Assembly: GCA_027972325.1 (NCBI GenBank)
Contig: JAPMOS010000068.1
Span: 1-25,000 of the forward strand
DNA: 25,000 nt
Source of the DNA: Paratrimastix pyriformis
Taxonomy: Eukaryota; Preaxostyla; Paratrimastigidae
Direction of reading: 5' to 3'
Position numbers and translations under genes: made by a program. The stretch's first letter is position 1. Every line of letters starts with the position of its first letter. Of the stretch, positions 13,469-22,234 are shown piece after piece. The notes below the pieces were generated by a model, which worked only from the letters and a program-made list of their open reading frames with translations, had not been told where the DNA came from and did no database searches.

Positions 13469-15890
13469 ATGGCAACAACGAGATCATCTGATCTCCTCCC
13501 GCTAAATGTTCAGATGTCATCCCCATGCGTCCCGCCTCTTCCACTTCGCCTGCCCGCCGATCTGCTGTTGATCTTGGTTGAGACCTCCAGTTCACCGCTC
13601 CAGATCTACATCATGCTGCTGAGCCTCTGCCACGCCACCCGCACGGCCATCTGGGGCACCCCCCGCCAGCTGGCCTTCTTCTGTGATGATCCTGATGAAG
13701 AGGACCCATTGATCCGCCAGGTTACGACCCCCACGGCCGATGCGCTGGCTGCCCTGGTGGGACCCTGTCTGGGGCTGGTCGAGCTGACCCTGGACTTCGA
13801 GACCCTGCCCGATCACTGATGGAGTGGCCCCACTGAGGCCGCCTGTGCCGCCTGGGTGGATGAGGCCTTTGCCGGCCACAACCGCCTGGCCGTGCTCGAA
13901 GTCACCATGCCGCAGGTCGACATCGCTCCGGCCCTGTCACGCATCGTCGGCCACCTCCGCGGGCTGACGGAGTTCCGCCTGCGGGCAAGGAGAACCCGCG
14001 GTTCCGCCGGGGCCTTGAGTACCACCTCTGTCCGGCCTCTCCTGTCCGCCCTGGGTCGGTCCTGCCCCAGGCTCCAGCTGCTGCACTTGGCTCGGACTTC
14101 CCACGTCCAAGGTGCCGACTTGCAGGGCCTGGCTCCCATCGCGGGCACCCTCAGGGACCTCCAGCTTCCCTTCCGTATTGGGGATGTCGCGTGGACGGAG
14201 GCAGCCCGCGTGAACATTGACGCCGGCACGGCCTTCCTGAGGATCCTGGCCTCGGTACAGAAGCTCTCGTATGTCCAGTGTCCTGCCGCTGTGCTGCGGC
14301 CCCTCGCCTCCCAGCTGACCCAACTGAGTTCTGCGGATTGCGTGCCCCCTGTCGAGGGCCTCTGTCAACTGGAGCGGTTGGAGCTTGGGTTGCACGTGGG
14401 CGACTCGGACGCGCTGGCACTCCCATTCGTGATGGACGACCTTACCAGCCTGTTGACTGCCAACGCGGCCACCCTCCGCACTGTCAGCCTCACGGTCGAG
14501 CTGTGTTATAACCCCTTCCCCCGGCGGCTGGCGGGCTTGTTGGATGGGCTGCCCCATCTGGCTGACCTCACGCTGGTCGTGAAGTGGTCGCCTTACCGCG
14601 CGTTCGTCTTTGACGCCCTGCCGGCGGGGCTGCTGGATCGGTTGGAACGGCTCGCCCTCCGCTTTGTTCTCCCTGACTGCGAGACCCGCGGCACGCTCCG
14701 CATCGCCAGCAAGCGCCTGCGCACGTTGCATGTCGATATCGCCGTCGAGCGGTGTTTCCTTCCACACCCCCATTTTGGAGCTGGCTTGCCCCCGCTTGGA
14801 GGATCTCGCCCTGCCCGAGTCGACTGGCAGCGCCCTCGACGAGCTGGTCCTGGACTGCCCCCAACTGCGCTCCATCACGGGGCTGCCGAATCGCTGTCGT
14901 CACCACCGCTGGACAGCCATGCCCCACCTGGTGCGGGTGCGGGTGCGGGTGCGAAGTCACTGCGGTGGATGGGAGAGTGGCTCGCTCGACCGCGAGCAGA
15001 GCTGTCGGTTGGACCTGCTTCCCCAGTTGCTGGAGGGATCGCCCCGACTGCTCGAATTGCCCTTCCTCTCCATTCGCGATCCCGCCACCTTCGCTCGGCT
15101 GCTCGACGCACGCTCGCTGACCCGCCTGGCGGTCAAGGTGCCCCTCAGCGCCTTGGCCGGTCTGCAGCAGGGAGATGCGCGAGTCCTGCGGCTCCCCGCC
15201 CAGCTCGAGCGCCTCCGGGTCACCATCAAGGTTGCCTGGCAGGACCGGGACACGCCCTTCGACCTGCTGGTGGAGTCCGCTGGGTTGCGCTCCCTCGCTG
15301 TTCGCCTGGGAGGATGTGACTGTCTGCCCCACCGGCCCGCGCTGACCATTCGCTGTCCAGCCCTGGTGTCCCTCGACGCTGACCTATCCCTGTGCGCCTC
15401 GTTTGCCCTGGTCGGTCCCAGCCCACCGCTGCTCAGCCTGGTCGTCCGAGCCGCGGTCTCTTCCGATGGCGCGATTCCATCAGGTGCCATCACCACGGGT
15501 CTCTCGGATTGTCTGGCGGCCGCCGCCGCCACCCTGCGTCGAGTCTCTCTGCGAGGGCCCGGCATCCCGGACTGGCCCCGGCTGGCCGCAGCCCTGGGGC
15601 GGCCGCTGCCCCAGCTGGCCGTCCTCGACCTGGCGGATCTCAAAACCGCCGAGGTGGCCCTGGCCTGCCCGCATCTCAGATGGCTGAGCCTTGTTGGCGG
15701 CGCGAAGATCCGCTCGCTGGTGCTCGACTGCCCGCAGCTCGAGATGCTTGTCCTGGCTGGCGGCTCCTTTCCTGATGTGCAGCGGTTCGAGTGGGTCGGG
15801 CCCGTCCCGCCCAACCTCCGCCTCCGATGCCCGTTGGGCGGACTGACCGTACGGTTCCCCTGGGTGCTTCAGCTTCCTCGCTCCTCGTAA
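13469..15890 (+). pseudogene. F-box-like, leucine-rich-repeat gene, broken tandem copy
   Basis: Homologous to the gene at 10435 along its whole length: F-box-like start (LPADLLLILVE, LLSLCHATRTAIWG), Leu-rich repeats, and the same end (FEWVGPVPPNL, stop in CTCGTAAGTC). The ATG at 13469 corresponds to that of the first copy. A 5' UTR intron 13414-13465 (donor GTCTGC) is likely, also matching the first copy. Two lesions are seen. An in-frame TGA at 13817-13819 stands where the first copy has a Trp codon. A single-base loss near 14770 (CCCCC where the first copy has CCCCACC) shifts the frame. The remainder reads well in two frames to the shared stop at 15888-15890. It is a young pseudogene, or else the assembly carries two errors. 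No intron explains either lesion. Confidence 0.8.
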
Positions 15891-15992
15891 GTCATCCCAA
15901 CCAACCCCCCCGCCTCCACCCCCCATCCCTCCCATCCTCTCAGCATCGCCCCCTCATTTTTTTCGTTCTGCTGTGGACATGTTTGATTGGAC

Positions 15993-15998
15993 AATAAA
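15993..15998 (+). terminator. Poly(A) signal of the second F-box-like copy
   Basis: AATAAA in ATTGGACAATAAACACC, about 100 bases after the stop. The surrounding 3' UTR is homologous to that of the first copy. Confidence 0.75.
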
Positions 15999-16206
15999 CA
16001 CCTTGAGCCGGATGACCCGCGTGGGGAGGGCGAGGCGAATGGGGGGAATGGCGGATCACATCATCGATCACGCCGTCACTGGTGGTCCGAGAAGAGAAAG
16101 AAATGAGGTTAGACTTTCTCTCTTTTAATTCAGCGTGCCTCCCACGGCCGGGGTTGGTCAGATCGCCCCTGTGTGGCTGTCCCCTTGGCATTTTCTTCCT
16201 GGTCAG

Positions 16207-18528
16207 ATGGAAGAGGGCAACCCTCCTCTCTTGAATTCGCCTCTTGTTCCAAAATAATCCTTGGAAATGTGCTGCATGTGGCAGGAGACTTGAGACCCAG
16301 TTGTGATTCAATGCGGTCAGCAGATGATTCTAATTTTCGAGTTCAACCTTCCTCTTCCCCAGGGCTCTTGCACACAGTCTGTCGGCAATGTGTGCCTACA
16401 AACCATCTTTGTCCCGTCCCCGGATGCGGTCAACACTTCGACGAGTCTGCGATGCCACATCGTTCCTGCCATCAGTTGTTTTCTCACGACTGACCACAGT
16501 GCCCTGACACCGTCCGCCCAGGCGCGCAAAGAGCACGCCTGTCAAGTGGCCGAGCAGGCCCAACGGGACGCCGCCCAGGCCACAGCGACACTGGCACGCG
16601 CTCAACAGGAATGGTCCCGGAAGTTCACCACCCTGGAGAAGGACACCCTTCAGCGGGTCGTTGCGATCACATCCGCCCAGCACGACCAGCTCGCGGCACT
16701 GGTGGAGCACACCAACCAGATCGCCGCCGCGGCCAGCTCCCAGATTGGGTACCTGACCGCCAGCCTGGGGGACCTGCAGGATGAGGTGGCTCGGCCCCTG
16801 GTCTATGTTCCCCCACCGCCCGGCCTGGGCGGCCGGAGCCCGGGCGGCATGTACCCGGAGACCGGCGCTACCGCCGGGGATGCCCTCGAGAGCCGCCTGA
16901 ATTCCCTTGAGATGCGTCTCACGGTCCAGACCCAGTACGCCCTGAACGACCTGGCTTCATACGTGGAGCGTTACTGCAACGCCCTACGGCTACGGGCGTC
17001 CTTTACGAACCACGGGGGCAATCATGGCAGGGGCAGGGGCAAGGGCAGGCACGGACACGGCGGGGGCAAGGGAGGCAAGCAGCAGAAGCAGCCCAAACCG
17101 AAACTGCCAAAGCTTCCCCGAATTGCCATCCCGCCCCCGCCCCCGCCCCCGTCCATGCCCCCGTCCACGCCACCGCCACCACCACCGCCCCCGTCCATGT
17201 CACCGCCACCTCCGCCACCGCCCTCAGTGCCACCCACAGTTCTGGCCAGTCCGCCCCCACCCGCCTCCCTGCAGCCAGTGCCACCTCCACAATGCCCACC
17301 TGCCGCGGCGGCAGCGACCCCAAATTCAGCGCAGGGCAAACAGCCCACACAACCCAAACAGCCTAAGCAGCCAAAGCAGCCAAAGCAGCCCAAGCAGCAG
17401 CAACCACAGCAGCAACCACAGCAGCAACCACAGCAGCAACCACAGCAGCCCAAACAGCCAAAGCAGCCAAAGCAGCCCCAGCAGCCCAAGCAGCCCAAGC
17501 AGCCCAAGCAGCCCAAGCAGCAGCAGCCACAGCAGCCCAAACAACCGAAGCAGCCCAAACAGCCCAAGCAGCCCAAACAGCAACAGCCGTCGGCAACCAC
17601 GCCTCATGCAACAGCAACAACAGCAATAACGTCAAATACAACGGGAACTGCAGCAACGGCAGCAACGACAAGGGCCATGACCCTCTCCGAGGCGGCAGCA
17701 CTGGCCATCCCGCCGCTGCCCGCGCTGCCCGCGCCCCCGAAGAACCAGACGAACAGACAGCGGCACGTACAGCCGCCCCCACCTGCACTTGCACTGCCAC
17801 CACCGCCCCGACCCGCCCAGCGAGTGCCCGCGTCCGCCCAGGCGTTCGCAACCGCCACCGCTGATGATTGGGATGATTGGGATGATGTTGATGATGATGA
17901 TGATGATGCTTCTTCCCTCACAGCGTCATCCCTGTCGTCAGCACCGCTTGAGTTCCCGCCTCCACTGACCCTGCGACCCATCCCGCACCCGCCCGACCAC
18001 CCTGTGGGCCCCCCGGAAGGGCATGTGTTCGCCGCGACAATGTCCCACGCGATCCCCGACGACAGCCTGCCCGCACTACCTGCTGGCGACGCTCAGATCG
18101 CCCTCCTGATGCAACGCATCCAGGTCCGCCCCTGACCCTGATTGGATGATGATTGGATGATGAATTGGATGATGATTGGATGTTGATGACTGGATGTTCA
18201 TGTTGATGATGTTGATGTTGATGGTTGGGTGACGATGATTGGATGATGTCGATTGGACGATGTTGATGGTGATGTTGATGATGATGACTGGATGATGATG
18301 ATGATGATGTTGTTGTTGTTGTTGTTGTTATGTTGATGATGATGTTGATGTTGATGATGATGGCGGTGGTGGTCCTTTAACGCTGTCCACACAACACACA
18401 CTGCCCCACCACAGGAGCTGGGCGCCACCGTCGAGCGGCTGACCCTCCGGGTGGAGGCGGCCGAAGGCGGCAAGAAGACCCGACAATGCAACAAGCGGGA
18501 GGGGAGGAAGACCAGGCCATCCTCAACC

Positions 18529-18564
<36 letters not shown>

Positions 18565-18693
18565 ACAGCCGAACCGACTGAAGCAGCCCAAGCGACCAGC
18601 CCAACCAGCCCGCGCCCAGGGGGCCCAGACAGCCCGGGAGCCATCAGGCTCGGTGCCAAGGTCGGGTTCGCGGGGGCGGATTTCTTCCAATAA
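16207..18693 (+). CDS. RING-like zinc finger, coiled-coil, Pro/Gln-rich protein
   Basis: Model: 5' UTR intron 16085-16133 (GTCCGA); exon to 16315; intron 16316-16362 (GTCAGC, CTAAT branch-like site, CCTCTTCCCCAG); exon 16363-16444; intron 16445-16499 (GTCTGC); exon 16500-18123; intron 18124-18414 (GTCCGC, followed in frame by TGA); exon 18415-18693. All phases agree, giving about 697 residues. The Cys pattern KCAACG, then QCGLLHTVCRQC and CPVPGCG, looks like a RING; a coiled coil follows (ARKEHACQVAEQAQRD), then Gly/Lys, poly-Pro and QPK/QQP repeats. A second coiled-coil stretch crosses the last splice (LLMQRIQ joined to ELGATVERL). This is TRIM-like order, so a ubiquitin-ligase role is possible but inferred. 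Two cancelling frame changes flank KCAACGRRLE: near 16253, at AAA-TAA, and near 16303. In the last exon an alternative frame would encode poly-Gln. Confidence 0.65.
17332..17593 (+). repeat. Coding repeat: CAGCCCAAG/CAGCAACCA units
   Basis: Degenerate 9-base units encode QPK and QQP tripeptides in the RING-like/coiled-coil protein. The frame is preserved throughout. AAG, AAA, CCC, CCG and CCA variation suggests selection at protein level as well as slippage. Confidence 0.85.
18138..18363. repeat. GATGATTGG/GTTGAT/TTG microsatellite in an intron
   Basis: GATGATTGGATGATG units, GATGTT units and a (TTG)7 block (18308-18328) fill the intron 18124-18414. The GATTGG variant recurs in arrays at 6090-6295 and 22230-22280. 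Confidence 0.9.
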
Positions 18694-18694
18694 A
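18689..18694 (+). terminator. Poly(A) signal AATAAA overlapping the stop codon
   Basis: TTCCAATAAAAG contains the TAA stop (18691-18693) within AATAAA. It is the only AATAAA close to the end of the RING-like gene and supports choosing this frame for the last exon. Confidence 0.55.
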
Positions 18695-19091
18695 AGCAAA
18701 GCGATCCTTCCATTTCAACCCAAAAAAAAAATGTGTGTCTCGCCCCTCTTCCTCCTCCATCCGCTTCCCCCTTGCCTTGTACCCGTCTTCTTCCGATTGA
18801 ACCCAAAAATGAATACATCGCGATCAAAGCGCATGGACTGGTGTTGATGCTGGTCCGGGGAAGGAGGGAGGACGGGAGCAGGGGAAGCTGTGCGGGAGAA
18901 GGAAAAGGGGGACGGGAGAAGGAAGCAGGGGAGGCGAGGATGGCAGCGGCCGCCGCACCCCATGGTAACCCAACCTCACCACCGAACTGGCTGAGGCGCA
19001 GGGTTGGGACCGGCCCGATCGTCTTCATGTCTCCCTTCTTTTCTTCTCCCAGAGGCGGGAGGGGCGGGTTTGCCGAAGAAGGACGAAAGAG
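18695..19091. other. Short intergenic region between convergent genes
   Basis: Unique sequence with a run of 10 A at 18721-18730 and purine-rich stretches near 18860-18940. No gene is supported. Confidence 0.4.
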
Positions 19092-19336
19092 TGAATTATC
19101 GATCACCCCCCCCAAAGCCAAAACCCGGAACCCCCGGTCGCCGTCCCCGCGGTCATGTCATGAAGGAGCGCAGTTATCACCCCCAAAAAGCCAAACCAAA
19201 ACCCCCCAAGCAGCAGCAAGGCTCGGTCGACATCCCTCCGCGGTCATGTTCTGAAAGGAGAGCAAGAGCAATGACTACCCCCAAGAACCAAACAAAAGCC
19301 ATGGCCCGGCCGACATCCCCCCCGCGGTCATGTCAT
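19092..19336. repeat. Three-copy minisatellite of 84-91 bp
   Basis: Each unit holds an ACCCCCAA...CCAAA...AAA part and ends in CGCGGTCATGT, at 19148, 19239 and 19323. The last unit runs into the 3' end of the minus-strand gene at 19333. Confidence 0.8.
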
Positions 19337-21480
19337 CGTGTGGGCGCCTCGCCGGTGGGTTCCGTGGGTGTCTCCGGGGCCGATGGGGCTGGGGCTGTGG
19401 TTTGTGGGGCTGGGGTCGTGGTTGGAGGCGGGGAGCGCGATGGTGATGGGGAGGCGGCTGCGGATGAAGTCGGGGTTGGGGTTGGGGTTGGAGGCGGGGA
19501 GGTGGCGGATGCCGAAGCCGTGGCCGGGCGGTGTGCCGTGCCTGCGGTGATAGCGGCTGCAGCGGCGGAGTTGCCCAGGGGGTGGTGCTGGCTGTCTGGG
19601 GAGGCGGGGGAGGGAGCGGCGGAGTTGCCCAGGGGTTGGTGCTGCCTGTCTGGGGAGGCGGGGGAGGGAGCGGCGGGGTCACGTCGACTGGATGTCAGCA
19701 TGACCGCGGGGCTCTGGGTCTCGATGCCCTGCACCACCACGGCTACCTCGAGCCCGTAGGCCGACCCGCGCAGCGGGGCCCGCACCGTGCCCCTGACGAG
19801 GGTGCGGGGAATTTGGGGTGGGAGGTGGGGGTGTGGGGTGGGGGCGTGTGAAGCGATACGGGTGCGGATGTGGTCTGGGCAGGCGGAGGGGCGTGTCTGG
19901 TGTGTGTCATATACAGAAAGAAGTCACGGGACAGAAGGCAGAGAGGGTCAAAGAAATGTGTGTCTGTGTCATATACAGAAAGAAGTCACGGGACAGAAGG
20001 CAGAGAGGGTCAAAGAAATGTGTGTCTGTGTCATATACAGAAGTAAGGAAGTAACCGGGAAAACAAAAAGCAGAGAGGGTCAAAGAGTAACAGCACGAAT
20101 GTCTGGGCCGCCATCACCTCCCGTCGGGTGGGCATCCATCCGGGGGGGTGGGGGGCGGACCGCCTGACGGATTCCAGGGTCTCGAACAGGGCCAGGCTGT
20201 CGGGCATGCCCGGGGGGACATCCTCCAGGTGCCTCCCCCGGTACGCCCCGAACTGGTCCGCCCAGGCCACGGCCTCCGTCGGGGTGGCGCTGGGGGCGGT
20301 TGCGTTCTCAGCGAGCTGGGCGTTGTACCGCTGGCTGCAGCTGGCCCGACCGTACCACGAGCCGGGCGGGTAGTTGAGTTTGTTCAACAGAACGGCCTCG
20401 GTGGGCACCAGGAAGTAGCCCTGTGGCTGGCCCGGGTCCCGGAAGAGCGTCTGTGTCACCACGGGGTCCGTGGCCGCCTCCAGGAAGGTCTCGTTGGCCA
20501 CCGAGAGGCCGATCAGGCCCTGTTTGGAAAGAAAAGAAAAGAAACTGTGCTCGATGCAGGGATCGAACCTGCGACCGTTGCCTTATTAGAGCAACGCTCT
20601 ACCGACTGAGCTAATCGAGCGATGGAAAAAAAGGCAAGGGTCGTCCACCAGGAGCCACTTCCGCACAACGAAAGCGTCACATTTTCATCGTTCGCACGGA
20701 CCGATGCGTAACCCTGCACCTCCACCTCACGCCGCAAGTAGCTCACGGTGAAGGCCTTGGAGACGCCCCCGTTGGTCACGTTGACCACGGCACTGTAGAC
20801 CAGACGCGGCACCTCTGGTGTACGACCCAAGTGGAGGGGATGTGGGATGGGCGCCGGGGGGCGACAGACGAATCTGGTAGTTCTGGAGGGGGTTCTGGCG
20901 ATCGTAGCGGAGGCAGTGCTGCCCTTGCCCCCGGGGTGCTTCAGACCCCATGCAGCACAAGACATACCGGTGCGTGTTGTCGGGCGCTGCCAAGGGCTCC
21001 GTGGTCTCGTCGTAGCAGACGCCGACCTGCCCCGTGGGTGTCGGTGGCCGGTGATGTGCATGATCTCAGACCCGATTCACGGAGCACATTTCGTCGGGCT
21101 GATATCCTTCAAATACGCTGTAATATGTTCCCATATAATAGAGTGGGTACACGAGGGCAGGTGGAGTGATGGTGACGTCGATGACGATGGTCTTGTTCAG
21201 TTGAACCACTTCGCCGGTCGTCACGGCTGTATATTGGTTCCAACTTTGCCGAAACTTGTTGTCGTCAACCCCGAACTGAATTTCGACCAGTGCGCTCGTC
21301 TGGCAGGTTGAACTGACACGCTCATCACAAATCGGGTAACCCCAGGTTTGAGTCGTCACCGTTGCTGCTTCCACCCACCATATACAGGTTGCCAAAAAAA
21401 CGTATAGCGCCCACCCTCCGATGGGCAGGCTCCTTCGTGTGTTGTCGTCAACCGTTTTTGGATATTTTTTGAAAATCAAA
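19333..21480 (-). CDS. Five-exon secreted/membrane-type protein (HAP2-like is one possibility), start not resolved
   Basis: Exons: about 21480-21072, 21026-20870, 20814-20702, 20519-20161 and 19792-19333 (TGA). Introns of 45, 55, 182 and 368 nt all start GTCTG or GTCCG and end CAG. Every join is in phase: the first removes an in-frame TGA and the others restore frame. The N-terminal part has a hydrophobic segment (ALYVFLATCIWWVEAA) like a signal peptide or anchor, then a Cys-containing beta-rich ectodomain with N-glycosylation sequons (NKT, NVT, NET, NAT). The last exon is Pro/Ser/Thr-rich with 18-residue repeats. Motif order (CDE..STC, KTIVIDVTITPPALVYPL, CCMGS, HCLRYD) faintly recalls the gamete-fusion protein family HAP2/GCS1, but no clear C-terminal membrane segment is seen. 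No ATG begins the frame, so an upstream exon is likely. Confidence 0.65.
19563..19676 (-). repeat. 54-bp coding tandem repeat
   Basis: Two full copies and a partial one of an 18-residue unit (NSAAPSPASPDSQHHPLG) in the last exon. The period is divisible by three, so the frame is kept. Confidence 0.85.
19907..20086. repeat. 62-bp minisatellite in an intron
   Basis: Units start TCATATACAGAA at 19907, 19969 and 20031. The first two are identical; the third is diverged. They lie in the 368-nt intron 20160-19793. Confidence 0.9.
20532..20540 (-). terminator. Pol III terminator of the tRNA, also polypyrimidine tract
   Basis: On the minus strand TTTTCTTTT begins 8 bases after the tRNA 3' end. The same T/C tract runs to CCAAACAG, the acceptor of the host intron. 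Confidence 0.7.
20549..20620 (-). tRNA. tRNA-Ile (anticodon AAU)
   Basis: A 72-base cloverleaf. The acceptor stem GCTCGAT pairs with ATCGAGC, the D stem GCTC with GAGC, the anticodon stem TTGCT with GGCAA, and the T stem GCAGG with CCTGC around TTCGATC. The anticodon loop CTAATAA gives AAT (inosine-modified in eukaryotes, reading ATT, ATC and ATA). A box (TAGCTCAGTCGG) and B box (GGTTCGATCC) are present. There is no tRNA intron, and CCA is not encoded. The gene lies inside a protein-gene intron (20701-20520) on the same strand. Confidence 0.97.
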
Positions 21481-21500
21481 GTAGCCTCATGACCCTCGGG

Positions 21501-21514
21501 ATATACATATAAAT
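21501..21514. promoter_or_regulatory. TATA-like AT-rich element between divergent genes
   Basis: ATATACATATAAAT is an AT-rich island between the minus-strand secreted-protein gene and the plus-strand Pro/Ser/Gln-rich gene. The promoter role is only inferred from position and composition. Confidence 0.25.
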
Positions 21515-21576
21515 CTCGTTCCGTTGCTTTTCCTTCTTGCCTCTTCCTGACGCCCACTGTCTTTTTCTTTTGGTAG

Positions 21577-22182
21577 GGATTCTTTTACCACCTCGAAATA
21601 GCGTCCCGGATACCCCAGGCACCGCAAGAGGCCCTGGATTCCCCCCAGTTGTCCAGGCAAACGCCGCGCGACGACACACCGCCCTCCAATCCACAGACTG
21701 TTCGCTCAGTGGGCGCATCACAAGGCGTGAGGTCTCGCCCTCAAAGTGCTCATCGGACACTTTCCGATGATCGAGGAGATGAGGAATTTGCACCCGTCGA
21801 ACAACAGCAGGAGGTCTCACCCCGCCACCGGCACCGGCACCACCCGCCGATGAACCTCACATTCCTCCTCGATGGCGCCGCCGACGGAGCGCTGGCCAAT
21901 CGAAAAGTCCATCGCCGGGGAGCACTCCACGCTCGCCCCTGATGCTCTCTCCGGACAAATCCCGCATGTCTCCACCTCCCCTGGTCCCGTCGACGCCGCC
22001 CACCGTCTCGCTGCGCCAGTCGCAGGCTCGCAGTGAGCTGTCCACCATCTCAATGTCCCAGGCGAGCTCCATCCAAGTCCTGGCCGCCGGCGCCGGAGTG
22101 GCCGACGACTTCGTGGTCTGCATTGCCCTGCCCTGCCCTGCCCTGCCCTGCCCTGCCCTGCCCTGCCCTGCCCTACCCTACC

Positions 22183-22234
<52 letters not shown>

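Noticed and set aside
13817-13819. TGA at 13817 read as Trp (alternative code)
   Set aside because: All intact genes here end at TGA or TAA in sensible places, and several TGA stops are needed for the intron models, so the standard code is assumed.
16475-16499. A 25-nt intron starting GTTG in the RING-like gene
   Set aside because: The 55-nt intron from the GTCTGC at 16445 uses the same acceptor, fits the phase and follows the local donor pattern.
20031-20160. Coding continuation through the 62-bp repeat region of the five-exon gene
   Set aside because: The GTCCGC donor at 20160 joins in phase to the exon at 19792, so this stretch is intronic.
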